From RUG12461 sp045657665 (GTDB taxonomy: Bacteria; Bacillota; Clostridia; Lachnospirales; Lachnospiraceae), in the NCBI GenBank assembly GCA_045657665.1, contig JAZOTN010000018.1, positions 35,628-99,627 on the forward strand: DNA of 64,000 bases, written 5' to 3'. Shown here piece after piece: positions 17,596 to 25,567 of this stretch. The number at the start of each line of letters is the position of its first letter. Position 1 is the stretch's first letter. The notes beneath the pieces are model-generated. The model saw nothing but the letters and a program-made list of their open reading frames with translations, was not told the origin of the DNA and made no database searches. A program made the position numbers and the translations under genes.

Positions 17596-18642
17596 TTGAA
17601 AAAAGTATCATTTGAAAGCGATTATGTTGCAGGTGCACATCCGGAAGTCCTGAAAAGGCTCATGGAAACAAATCTGGAAAACGAGCCCGGATACGGTTCT
17701 GACAGTTTTTGCCGGAGTGCAAAGGAAAAGATCCGAAAAGCGGTCGGACTTGAGAATGCTGATGTCGAGTTTCTGGTGGGCGGAACGCAGACAAATGCGG
17801 TAGTGATCTCCACCATGCTTTCCGATCATGAGGGTGTTATCGCTGCAAAGACCGGACATATCAGTGCGCATGAGGCCGGAGCGGTTGAGTATACCGGTCA
17901 TGAGGTTCTGGAAATCCTGCAGCAGGACGGAAAGATCCAGCCTTCTGCATTAAAACAGTACCTTACGGATTTCTATGCCGATGAAAATCACGAGCACATG
18001 ACGTTTCCGGGCATGGTGTATATTTCCTATCCGACGGAATACGGCACGCTTTACTCAAGGAAAGAGCTGGAGAGTCTTTCGGAGATCTGCCGTGAGTACA
18101 GGATCCCTCTATTTATGGATGGAGCAAGGCTCGGATATGGACTTATGAGCCGGGAGGCAGAACTGACTTTGCCGGAGATCGCGAAACTCTGTGACGTGTT
18201 CTACATCGGCGGCACGAAGGTAGGGGCGCTGTGCGGCGAAGCGGTTGTGTTTACAAAAGACAATAAGCCAAAGCACTTTCTGACTTCAGTGAAGAAAAGG
18301 GGGGCGCTCCTTGCAAAAGGGAGGCTTCTCGGAGTGCAGTTTGACGCGCTTTTTACGGATGATCTCTATTTCCGTATCAGCCGGTATGCGATCGACATGG
18401 CAGAGCGCATGAAGGAGATCTTTCTTGCCCATGGATTTACGCCGTTTATTGAATCGCCCACAAACCAGCAGTTTATCGTGCTGCGTAATGATCAGCTGAA
18501 AAAAGTTCAGGAGCACATGGAGGTGAGCTTCTGGGAAAAAGCGGATGAAGACCATACCGTTGTCCGGTTTGCCACCAGCTGGTCTACAACGGAAGAAGAC
18601 CTGGAGGTGCTCGAAGAGGTCTTTGCCGGATTGCTTGCATAA
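17596..18642 (+). CDS. ltaE: Low-specificity threonine aldolase family protein (PLP)
   Basis: A fold-type I PLP enzyme of 348 residues that cleaves L-threonine or allo-threonine to glycine and acetaldehyde; homologues also include related beta-eliminating lyases. Diagnostic segments are FESDYVAGAHPEVL at the N-terminus, the cofactor-binding FMDGARLGYGL (Asp), and the Schiff-base lysine in YIGGTKVGAL. The start is a TTG at 17596 preceded by AGGAAAGGA; no ATG in frame is better placed. It is divergent from the LuxR-type gene. Reaction specificity between threonine isomers cannot be decided from sequence. Confidence 0.9.
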   Translation: MKKVSFESDYVAGAHPEVLKRLMETNLENEPGYGSDSFCRSAKEKIRKAVGLENADVEFLVGGTQTNAVVISTMLSDHEGVIAAKTGHISAHEAGAVEYTGHEVLEILQQDGKIQPSALKQYLTDFYADENHEHMTFPGMVYISYPTEYGTLYSRKELESLSEICREYRIPLFMDGARLGYGLMSREAELTLPEIAKLCDVFYIGGTKVGALCGEAVVFTKDNKPKHFLTSVKKRGALLAKGRLLGVQFDALFTDDLYFRISRYAIDMAERMKEIFLAHGFTPFIESPTNQQFIVLRNDQLKKVQEHMEVSFWEKADEDHTVVRFATSWSTTEEDLEVLEEVFAGLLA

Positions 18643-18703
18643 AGAAAAAAGATTGTGTATATTTTAGAAAAAGTTATTTATATATGGCAGACAGGAGGTT
18701 TCT

Positions 18704-18922
18704 ATGGATATTAAGGCAAAAATCGAGGAAATCGTATCAAAGGTCAAAAATGATCCTTCCTTTTTGAAGCAGTTTCAGAGTGATCCGGTGAAAGCTGTGG
18801 AGTCCGTGATCGGTGTGGATCTGCCGGATGATATGATTAATAATGTCATAGACGGTGTAAAAGCAAAGATCACGATCGATAAGGCCGGCGACGCTCTTGG
18901 CGCACTGTTTGGTAAAAAATAA
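18704..18922 (+). CDS. Small conserved protein resembling a RiPP leader (NHLP/Nif11-like)
   Basis: A 72-residue protein behind a strong AGGAGG site. It is helical, with a motif (DPVKAVESVIGVDLPDD, ~27-43) that resembles the region of Nif11- and nitrile-hydratase-like leader peptides (L-x-x-DP-x-x-x-L-x-x-G-x-x-LP). The C-terminus ends GALFGKK, and there is no Cys, Ser/Thr-rich core or GG cleavage site, so it does not look like a normal lanthipeptide precursor. No modification enzyme or transporter lies nearby. It is followed by its own terminator. Standalone proteins of this type appear in many Lachnospiraceae from memory; their function is not known to me. Confidence 0.75.
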   Translation: MDIKAKIEEIVSKVKNDPSFLKQFQSDPVKAVESVIGVDLPDDMINNVIDGVKAKITIDKAGDALGALFGKK

Positions 18923-18946
18923 CCGCTGACGGGATCATAAAGATTG

Positions 18947-18975
18947 AAAAGCCTGGATGATCCAGGCTTTTTTCA
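18947..18975 (+). terminator. Intrinsic terminator after the 72-residue protein
   Basis: The stem AAAGCCTGGA/TCCAGGCTTT with a short loop runs straight into a T-tract ending near 18973. It ends the small-protein transcript. It also shows that the longer upstream start of the M18 peptidase frame (18944) is an artefact. Confidence 0.85.
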
Positions 18976-18997
18976 GATCATTCGGAGGATGACGGGA

Positions 18998-20326
18998 ATG
19001 AAAAAGGAAGCAGACAGGAAAGAAAACGTATCGGTGGTGACAAAAGAGGAACGAAAAGCGGCAGAAGAAGTAATCAGCTGTATTATGAGCTCGCCGACGG
19101 CGTTCCATGTGATCAACAATCTGGTAAACGAACTGAAAAAAGCCGGATTTACCGAACTATCCGAGTCTTCCGCATGGAAGATCAGGGAAGGCGGAAAGTA
19201 TTACGTTACAAGAAACGGTTCTTCTCTGATCGCATTTACGATACCGAAAAAAGATTTCAGGGGTTTCCGGGTGATCGCAAGCCACAGTGATTCCCCAACG
19301 TTCAAACTCAAGGAAGCTCCGGAACTCCCGGAGGCAGGGTATCTTAGGCTTAACGTGGAGGGATACGGCGGTATGCTCTGCGCGCCCTGGTTTGACCGGC
19401 CTCTTTCCGTTGCGGGCAGGGTCTTTCTGAAAGGAAAAAAGGGAGGCGCGATCAGAGAGAGTCTTTTTGATCTGGATCGGGACCTTTTGATGATCCCGTC
19501 ACTTGCGATCCATATGAACCGTGAGGCAAATGAGGGATATTCCTATAATAAGCAAAAGGATATGCTTCCCGTTTTCGGAGAGGAAGAAGGAGGAGGCAGG
19601 ATCGCCGGACTGATCGCAGAGGCAGTGGGTGCATCGGAGGACAGTATTCTCGGAAGCGATATATTTTTATACAACAGGCAGAGCCCGTCGTTCTGGGGAG
19701 AGAAAGAACAGTTCTTTTCGGCACCCCGGCTGGATGACCAGACCAGCGTCTGGTGCAGCCTGAAAGGGTTTTTTGCCTCTGAAAATGAGGAACATGTTCC
19801 GGTTCTCTGTGTGTTCGATAATGAAGAAGTGGGTTCCGGGACCAGGCAGGGAGCAGGATCCACGTTTCTTTCCGATACACTGGAGCGGATCGGGCTTTCC
19901 CTCAAACGGTCGCCTGAGCAGAGATTTACGGCGATTGCGGAGAGTATGCTGATCTCTGCCGACAATGCGCACGCCGTTCATCCGGCGCATAAGGACAAAG
20001 CAGATCCCGTGCACAGGCCCGGAATGAACAGAGGTATCGTTTTAAAGTTCAGCGCAAAACAGAGTTATACGACAGACGGACAGAGTGCTGCGGTGGTACG
20101 CTGTGTCTGCGAAGAAGCCGGGATTCCCTGCCAGACTTTTGTGAACCGCTCGGATCTTCAGGGTGGAAGCACGCTCGGACATATCGTAAGCAGCAGTGTA
20201 CCCATGAAGTCCGCGGATATCGGTATCGCACAACTCTCGATGCACTCGCCCTATGAATCTGCCGGTGTGAAGGATGTTCTTGCGATGATCCGGTTTTCAG
20301 AAACGTTTTTCGGCGGGAATGGCTGA
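18998..20326 (+). CDS. M18 family zinc aminopeptidase
   Basis: A cytosolic dinuclear-zinc aminopeptidase of about 442 residues, similar to aspartyl aminopeptidase/ApeB. Visible active-site segments are ASHSDSPTFKLK (His ligand), the FDNEEVGSGTRQGA motif with catalytic and ligand Glu, SADNAHAVHPAH (Asp/His), and the C-terminal MHSPYE His. The ATG at 18998 follows GGAGG by 9 nt; the upstream part of the open frame overlaps a terminator and is not coding. The enzyme removes N-terminal, often acidic, residues from peptides and forms large homo-oligomers. Single-gene transcript between a terminator and the convergent AmiS/UreI gene. Confidence 0.93.
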   Translation: MKKEADRKENVSVVTKEERKAAEEVISCIMSSPTAFHVINNLVNELKKAGFTELSESSAWKIREGGKYYVTRNGSSLIAFTIPKKDFRGFRVIASHSDSPTFKLKEAPELPEAGYLRLNVEGYGGMLCAPWFDRPLSVAGRVFLKGKKGGAIRESLFDLDRDLLMIPSLAIHMNREANEGYSYNKQKDMLPVFGEEEGGGRIAGLIAEAVGASEDSILGSDIFLYNRQSPSFWGEKEQFFSAPRLDDQTSVWCSLKGFFASENEEHVPVLCVFDNEEVGSGTRQGAGSTFLSDTLERIGLSLKRSPEQRFTAIAESMLISADNAHAVHPAHKDKADPVHRPGMNRGIVLKFSAKQSYTTDGQSAAVVRCVCEEAGIPCQTFVNRSDLQGGSTLGHIVSSSVPMKSADIGIAQLSMHSPYESAGVKDVLAMIRFSETFFGGNG

Positions 20327-20351
20327 TCACAAAGGGGTAGTGATCGTTGGT

Positions 20352-20858
20352 TTACCATTTTCCAAGGAGCATCAGTACTCCCGGGATCCAGGCGGTTACG
20401 ATACCCTCAAACACCTGAAGAACGGGAACAAAGCGGCCGAGGTTTTTTTTCAGCACGTCTGTAAAGAACGAGGTACTCCATAGAACGGCCCAAAGCCACC
20501 ATATTGCTGCCCAGCGCCAGTCCGGAGTGATCGAAAGTGCTCCGCTTCCGGTGATCCCTTCGATAACCCCGAATACAACAGCATTTATGGCAACAAATAA
20601 AGAAAACCATGCCAGAGGTCTCGGATCGAGATCAAATACGTTGTTGATCGCGACAAACAGATAGGTAAAGCAAAACAGAAGCCCCGTTCCGGCTGCGTAA
20701 TAGTTCCCCTGTATCAGGCTGATCACATTGATGATAAGGGACAGGCCGCCTGTAAAGAAATTCATGATGGCAACCGCTTTTTTACTGATATTGCATAATC
20801 CGCCGATCCCGTTATTGATCAGGACCGCCCCGACAAACAGTAAACAAACTCCCAGCAT
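20352..20858 (-). CDS. AmiS/UreI family urea or amide channel
   Basis: A 168-residue membrane protein with six hydrophobic segments and the family pattern (LLFVGAVLINNGIGGL at the start, WRWAAIWWLWAVLW near the fifth helix). Members are proton-gated urea channels (UreI of Helicobacter) or short-chain amide channels (AmiS). Here no urease, amidase or nickel gene is adjacent, so the channel is an orphan. It is convergent with the aminopeptidase. In its upstream gap lies a degenerate NamZ remnant on the opposite strand. Whether it carries urea, an amide or something else is open. Confidence 0.85.
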   Translation of the reverse strand: MLGVCLLFVGAVLINNGIGGLCNISKKAVAIMNFFTGGLSLIINVISLIQGNYYAAGTGLLFCFTYLFVAINNVFDLDPRPLAWFSLFVAINAVVFGVIEGITGSGALSITPDWRWAAIWWLWAVLWSTSFFTDVLKKNLGRFVPVLQVFEGIVTAWIPGVLMLLGKW

Positions 20859-20952
20859 ATTATGATATCCTCCTATGATATTCTCTTACCATCATGCCAC
20901 TTGATCCATAATTCGGCAATGCTCTATCTTTATATTCAAAGGATGACTGATC

Positions 20953-21143
20953 ATGTTAAGAAAAAAAGTGTAATAACCATCGGAATACTGGCAATGTCAT
21001 TGCTCATGACCGCGGGATGCGCTCCTTGAGAAGGGCATTGATGTGACTGCTGTATTCAGCCCGGAGCACGGATTCCGCGGCTTTGCCGATGCGGGAGAAA
21101 CTGTGGAAAACGCAGTGGATGAGAAGGCCGTATCTTTTATATG
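20953..21143 (+). pseudogene. Remnant of a DUF1343 / NamZ-type exo-muramidase lipoprotein
   Basis: Conceptual translation shows a lipoprotein-like signal (GILAMSLLMTAGC) running into a stop at ~21029, and in another frame directly after it EKGIDVTAVFSPEHGFRG, then FADAGETVENAVDE. The second segment matches the N-terminal active region of DUF1343 exo-beta-N-acetylmuramidases (SPEHGFRG...ADAGE). Only about 45 codons of the mature protein survive, frame-shifted relative to the signal peptide and missing the rest. It is a deletion scar of a cell-wall recycling enzyme, ending just before the Nudix gene. Confidence 0.75.
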
Positions 21144-21163
21144 AAGAGTAAAAGGAGGAGACC

Positions 21164-21778
21164 ATGATGTCAGAAGTAAAAAAAGATTCCCTCGAATGGG
21201 AGGAGGTTTATACGGAACATCTCATTCAGGATGAGTGGATCGATTTCAGGAAATCCGCGTACCGATTTCCGGACGGAAGTGTATTTGAACCGTTCTATAC
21301 GTACAGCCGCCGGGATTATGTGGTGATCGTGGCATCTGATACCGATGGAAATTACCTTTGTGTGCGGCAGTTCCGGCAGGGCATCCGTCAGGTGACGACC
21401 GAATTTCCCGCCGGCGGCATCGAACGGAAAGATAAAAAACAATACGGACGTTCTGGAGATCTGTCAGCCGAGGATTCTTTGTCTGCCGCAAAGCGGGAGC
21501 TCCGTGAGGAAACCGGATACGAATCAGATGAATGGTGTCATTTGCTGACAGTGCCCTCCAACGCGACGATAGCTGATAATTATGCGTATTTATACATGGC
21601 GAAAAACTGCCGGAAGGTATCGGATCTTTCTCTGGATGAAACAGAGTTTCTGAATGTGACTACTCTTACCGCCGAAGAAATTGAAAAGATGATCGAAAAG
21701 GGTGAGTTTCAGCAGGCGATGCATATTACGGCATGGCTGCTATCGATAAAAAAAAGCCTATCATTGGGTGACATATAA
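21164..21778 (+). CDS. Nudix hydrolase, ADP-ribose pyrophosphatase-like
   Basis: This encodes 204 residues. The N-terminal beta domain (YTEHLIQDEWIDFRKSAYRFPDG), the RQFRQG segment and FPAGGIE are those of ADP-ribose/nucleotide-sugar pyrophosphatases. The Nudix helix is SAAKRELREETGY. Unusually, a polar insertion of about a dozen residues (around KKQYGRSGDL) separates the GG turn from the helix, so the canonical G-x5-E spacing is disturbed; the catalytic Glu residues of REL-x-EE remain. An AGGAGG site precedes the ATG. The phosphatase gene follows after 16 nt, suggesting co-transcription. Confidence 0.87.
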   Translation: MMSEVKKDSLEWEEVYTEHLIQDEWIDFRKSAYRFPDGSVFEPFYTYSRRDYVVIVASDTDGNYLCVRQFRQGIRQVTTEFPAGGIERKDKKQYGRSGDLSAEDSLSAAKRELREETGYESDEWCHLLTVPSNATIADNYAYLYMAKNCRKVSDLSLDETEFLNVTTLTAEEIEKMIEKGEFQQAMHITAWLLSIKKSLSLGDI

Positions 21779-21794
21779 TACGAGGGTTTAAACT

Positions 21795-22259
21795 ATGATT
21801 AAAATACTATTCATCTGCCACGGCAATATCTGCCGTTCACCTATGTGTGAATATGTTATGAAGGATCTTGTCGCGAAGGAAGGCCTTTCCGACCGGTTTC
21901 AGATTGACTCTGCGGCAACCAGCTCGGAGGAGCTCGGAAATCCCGTTTATCCGCCGGCAAAGAAGAAGCTGGCGGAACATGGGATTGCCTGCGAAGGCCA
22001 TCATGCGCGCCGGATGAGGGCGGATGACTACGACAGGTATGATTATCTGGTCGGCACGGACCAGGAGAATATGTATTATATGCTGCGTCTTTGGGATCAT
22101 GATCCGGAGGGGAAGTGCTCGCTGATCATGGATTATACCGGACACCCGAGGGAAGTCAGCGATCCGTGGTATACAAGAGATTTTGAAGCGACCTGGAGAG
22201 ATGTCAGCGAAGGATGTCAGGCTTTTTTGGAATACCTGAAAAAAGAGAATCATTTATAA
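21795..22259 (+). CDS. Low-molecular-weight protein-tyrosine phosphatase
   Basis: A 154-residue cytosolic phosphatase. The P-loop C-x5-R-S is CHGNICRS at residues ~9-16, and the general-acid Asp is in the VSDPWY segment near residue 120. Length and layout are standard. These enzymes remove phosphate from tyrosine (or arginine, for McsB-linked members such as YwlE) in proteins; which one applies here is not decidable from sequence, although the Ile after Asn in CHGNICRS differs from the Thr typical of YwlE-type arginine phosphatases. It is convergent with the YhhN gene, overlapping 6 nt. Confidence 0.92.
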   Translation: MIKILFICHGNICRSPMCEYVMKDLVAKEGLSDRFQIDSAATSSEELGNPVYPPAKKKLAEHGIACEGHHARRMRADDYDRYDYLVGTDQENMYYMLRLWDHDPEGKCSLIMDYTGHPREVSDPWYTRDFEATWRDVSEGCQAFLEYLKKENHL

Positions 22260-22907
22260 AAGCATTGCCATCGTGATCAGGAACTGCGCAGAGATATATG
22301 TACTCATAACGAGAAAATGCGGACGGAAACGGACTTTTTCCGGTGCGTAGATGGCAAGGAACAGGATACAGTCGGAAAGGAAAAAGAGAATGGCACCGAT
22401 ATAGCCGAGAGCGGCGGCTCCCGTCCGGTATGCAAGCAGATTCGTCAGGGAAAGAACATTCATCCCGGCGTTGATGAGAAGATAGATGTATAGTCCGACG
22501 GCCATTGCTTTCGGAGTGTTGTGTCGGATTTTGAATATCACGAAAAGTGCGATCACACCGTAAACGATCGGAACTGCGATCACGACCGGAAGGATAAATG
22601 AAGACGGGTCGAGGCGCCCCAGAAAAAGGATGATGTAGGATATATGGGCGCCGGTGAAGCAGCACCCTCCGGCGAGAAGCCATTTGTCACCGTCCCGGAT
22701 CAGAAAAACATCTCCGAAAAAGCTCAGGATCAGCCCGACGATAAGGGGCACAAGATAGTATTCTGCCGTGAACAGATAAAAGAGGATCAAAAGGATCATA
22801 AGAAAAGGTTTCGTTCGAAACCTCCTGTTATTGTTATTCCAGCAGTCAACAAGATGGAAACAGCTGATAAAAAGGAACAGGATCAGAAAAACCATCCGCA
22901 GGATCAT
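22254..22907 (-). CDS. YhhN family membrane protein (lysoplasmalogenase-like)
   Basis: About 217 residues and seven to eight hydrophobic helices, matching the YhhN/TMEM86 family. Conserved acidic positions are present in LILSFFGDVFLI and FFLSDCILF. Characterised relatives hydrolyse lysoplasmalogens, a relevant activity in plasmalogen-containing anaerobic Clostridia. The ATG at 22907 sits 6 nt after GGGGG; an ATG four codons earlier (22919) is an alternative, and the much longer upstream open frame lacks family similarity. Enzymatic activity is inferred from family only. Confidence 0.78.
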   Translation of the reverse strand: MILRMVFLILFLFISCFHLVDCWNNNNRRFRTKPFLMILLILFYLFTAEYYLVPLIVGLILSFFGDVFLIRDGDKWLLAGGCCFTGAHISYIILFLGRLDPSSFILPVVIAVPIVYGVIALFVIFKIRHNTPKAMAVGLYIYLLINAGMNVLSLTNLLAYRTGAAALGYIGAILFFLSDCILFLAIYAPEKVRFRPHFLVMSTYISAQFLITMAMLL

Positions 22908-23023
22908 GTTTTCCCCCATACAAGAATCAAATAGAACACAATGATGAACCGGTCGATAATCCGGCATCGGGTCCGTCATGAGACGGACTTGAATTATTTT
23001 GATTATAAACCGAAAAAAAAGTC

Positions 23024-23052
23024 TTGACAAAATAGATTGCACGCAATATAAT
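23024..23052 (+). promoter_or_regulatory. Consensus promoter with inverted-repeat operator for gpx
   Basis: TTGACA (23024-23029) and TATAAT (23047-23052) are separated by 17 nt. Within the spacer is the inverted repeat ATTGC-AC-GCAAT, the kind of site bound by MarR/OhrR-type redox repressors. A bound dimer would block polymerase, so peroxide induction is likely. The repressor gene itself is not in the window. Confidence 0.75.
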
Positions 23053-23119
23053 TTGATTAAATAAAACAACAGGGTGCATGCAGGAAATAAACATATATCA
23101 GTAATAGGGAGGTAATAAG

Positions 23120-23662
23120 ATGGGTATTTATGATTACACGATTCAGGACGGAAAAGGAAATGATGTTTCGATGGGGGAATACAAAGGAAAAGTTTTTCTT
23201 GTGGTAAATACCGCGACAGGATGCGGCTTTACTCCCCAGTACAAGGAACTGGAGGATATGTATGAAAAATACCATGAGAAGGGATTTGAGATTGTTGATA
23301 TCCCGTGCAACCAGTTCGCAGGGCAGGCACCGGAATCCGATGAAGAGATCCATGAGTTCTGCACACTGAAATACCACACACAGTTTCCGCAGATGAAAAA
23401 GGTGGAGATCAACGGTGAAGGTGCGATCCCGCTGTACGGATATTTAAAGAGCCAGAAGGGTTTTGAGGGATTCGGTAAAGGACCGAAGGCGCTGGCGATG
23501 AAGGCATTGCTGAAAACAATTGACAAGGATTACAAGAACAACCCCGAGATCAAATGGAATTTCACAAAATTCCTGGTGGATCGTGACGGAAACGTCGTCG
23601 CACGCTTTGAGCCGACGCATGATATGAAGGACGTGGATGAGCAGGTAGCATCACTTCTATAA
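23120..23662 (+). CDS. Glutathione peroxidase family protein (Cys type)
   Basis: A thioredoxin-fold peroxidase of 180 residues that reduces peroxides, in bacteria usually with thioredoxin rather than glutathione. The peroxidatic Cys is in NTATGCGFTPQY (encoded by TGC, so not selenocysteine). The catalytic Gln is in CNQFAGQ, and Trp-Asn in KWNFTKFLVDRDG. A second Cys (IPCNQF) may act as resolving residue, with further Cys at EFC. An AGGGAGG site precedes the ATG. It is monocistronic, between an operator-bearing promoter and a strong terminator. Confidence 0.94.
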   Translation: MGIYDYTIQDGKGNDVSMGEYKGKVFLVVNTATGCGFTPQYKELEDMYEKYHEKGFEIVDIPCNQFAGQAPESDEEIHEFCTLKYHTQFPQMKKVEINGEGAIPLYGYLKSQKGFEGFGKGPKALAMKALLKTIDKDYKNNPEIKWNFTKFLVDRDGNVVARFEPTHDMKDVDEQVASLL

Positions 23663-23681
23663 AAAAAGAATTATAATTTTT

Positions 23682-23710
23682 GAGCCTTCCTTAAGGAAGG
23701 CTCTTTTTCA
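23682..23710 (+). terminator. Intrinsic terminator after glutathione peroxidase
   Basis: A perfect 22-bp palindrome at 23682-23703 (GAGCCTTCCTT with its complement) is followed directly by TTTTT. It ends the gpx transcript. Confidence 0.9.
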
Positions 23711-23794
23711 TACAGTGAAAGCGGAGTGTTGAAACGAAATGCCGAAAAACCTATAATAAAGGATGTAGGCATTTATCATGCAAAGGAGAGAAAT

Positions 23795-25564
23795 ATGTTT
23801 CGAAGCGACTTCGTATGGGGCGTAGCATCCAGTGCTTATCAGGTTGAAGGTCGTGATCCGGAGGACGGAGCCGGCAGATGCATCTGGGATGCTTTTGCAG
23901 ATGACGGCAAGGTTGAAAACGGGGAAAATGCGTATGTTGCATGTGATATGATCCACCGTTATAAAGAAGATTTCGCACTGATGAGGCTTCTCGGGATCCG
24001 TCATTACCGTTTTTCGGTAAGCTGGAGCAGGATCCTTCCGAACGGAACAGGGGAAGTCAATGAGGAAGGTATCCGCTTTTACAGGGATATGATCACGGAG
24101 ATGAAGAAAAACGGGATCGAACCGTATCTGACGCTCTATCACTGGGAAATGCCAAAGGTCCTTCAGGACCGGGGCGGCTGGCTCTCTCCGGACAGCCCTG
24201 ACTGGTTTGGAAACTATGCGGCGATCGTTGGCGAGCGGTTTTCCGATCTTGTAAAATACTTTATCACGATCAACGAGCCTCAGTGTATTGTCATGCTGGG
24301 ACATGTTTTTGGCACTCATGCGCCGGGCATGAAGCTTTCGAAAGCGGATGCGCTTCTCATTACACATCACCTCCTGATGGCTCACGGCAAAGCTGTTATT
24401 GCACTGCGGGAAAACGCGAAGCAGGAGATCAAGGTCGGATTTGCGCCTACCTGCGGGGTGGCGATCCCGGCAACAAACAGTGAAGAAGATGTAGAAACCG
24501 CCAGACGGCAGTATTTCGGAATTGATGCCGGATGGGACCGCTACGCGTGGAACGTGTCCTGGTATCTGGATCCGGTCGTTTTCGGTACATATCCGGAGGA
24601 GGGACTGAGGAAATTCGCCGGATTCCTACCGGAGATCCGCGAAGAGGATATGGAACTGATCCACCAGCCCATCGATTTCCTCGGACAGAATATCTACAAC
24701 GGATATCCGGTCTGTGCGGATGAAGAAGGAGAGATCTGCTATCTGAACCGGAAAACCGGATATACCCATACAGATACGGCCTGGTCGGTCACGCCGGAAT
24801 CTCTTTACTGGGGAAGCCGTTTTCTTCATGAAAAGTATCATATCCCGCTTTATATCACGGAAAACGGCATGGCCTGTCATGACAATATCGCGCCTGACGG
24901 ATGTGTGCATGATCCGAACCGGATCGAATTTCTCGATGCATATATCGGCGCACTTCAGAAAGCGGCAGACGAGGGGGCGGACATCCGCGGGTATTTTGTC
25001 TGGACGTTTATGGACAATTTTGAATGGGAAAAAGGATATTCGAAAAGATTCGGCCTCATTTATGTAGATTTCCCGTCACAGCTCCGGATCGTAAAGGATT
25101 CCGCATATTGGTACCAGAAGGTGATTGAGAGCAATGGTGCGAGCCTCACGGTGAACCGGAAAGCAAGACAGATCCTGTTTCTTGAGCAGGATGAAAATGG
25201 CGAAGTAGGCGTTACGTCGTGGATCACGGAAGGGGCATACGCCGGTCTGACGCTGGATGAGCTTTTGCACCGGTTCCCGGAACTTTTCGGAGGAGTGATG
25301 CAGCCGCCTGCTAAAACGGAAATGATCACGCTGGAGATCGAAGGAGAGGCATCCTTCCTTCAGGATCAGCCCTATCTTTATATGACGGTGACGGAAGGCG
25401 ATGGTCTTTTAAACGGTCATTATATCAGGGAGAGAGATCATTTTATTCTGCCCTGCGGTTTCGGAACCGTACATATGCAGGGAAATATGACACTCCTTGT
25501 TTCGGCGCGGGTGCCCGTTGAGGCGCGTAACAACTGCGGCGACTCCTGTACGGAGAGCCGGTAA
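23795..25564 (+). CDS. GH1 beta-glucosidase with phosphomannose-isomerase-like C-terminal module
   Basis: Residues 1-~450 are a glycoside hydrolase family 1 barrel: FVWGVASSAYQVEG start, acid/base Glu in TINEPQ, nucleophile Glu in YITENG, and the YFVWTFMDNFEW segment. It should hydrolyse beta-glucosides or related sugars in the cytoplasm. Beyond the normal GH1 end there are ~135 extra residues. They begin with GAYAGLTLDELLHRFPELFGG, like the GP-x-G-x-TL-x-EL...PELLG segment of class I phosphomannose isomerases, then a cupin-like strand set (YLYMTVTEGDGLLNG ... DHFILPCGFG). The zinc-binding heart of the isomerase is missing. The ATG at 23795 follows AAAGGAGAG. The next gene starts after 3 nt. 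Confidence 0.88.
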   Translation: MFRSDFVWGVASSAYQVEGRDPEDGAGRCIWDAFADDGKVENGENAYVACDMIHRYKEDFALMRLLGIRHYRFSVSWSRILPNGTGEVNEEGIRFYRDMITEMKKNGIEPYLTLYHWEMPKVLQDRGGWLSPDSPDWFGNYAAIVGERFSDLVKYFITINEPQCIVMLGHVFGTHAPGMKLSKADALLITHHLLMAHGKAVIALRENAKQEIKVGFAPTCGVAIPATNSEEDVETARRQYFGIDAGWDRYAWNVSWYLDPVVFGTYPEEGLRKFAGFLPEIREEDMELIHQPIDFLGQNIYNGYPVCADEEGEICYLNRKTGYTHTDTAWSVTPESLYWGSRFLHEKYHIPLYITENGMACHDNIAPDGCVHDPNRIEFLDAYIGALQKAADEGADIRGYFVWTFMDNFEWEKGYSKRFGLIYVDFPSQLRIVKDSAYWYQKVIESNGASLTVNRKARQILFLEQDENGEVGVTSWITEGAYAGLTLDELLHRFPELFGGVMQPPAKTEMITLEIEGEASFLQDQPYLYMTVTEGDGLLNGHYIRERDHFILPCGFGTVHMQGNMTLLVSARVPVEARNNCGDSCTESR

Positions 25565-25567
25565 AAT

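Noticed and set aside
18944..18997. Upstream start for the M18 aminopeptidase
   Set aside because: It overlaps the previous terminator; ATG 18998 has a properly spaced GGAGG.
23120..23662. Selenocysteine-type glutathione peroxidase
   Set aside because: The peroxidatic residue is encoded by TGC, not TGA.
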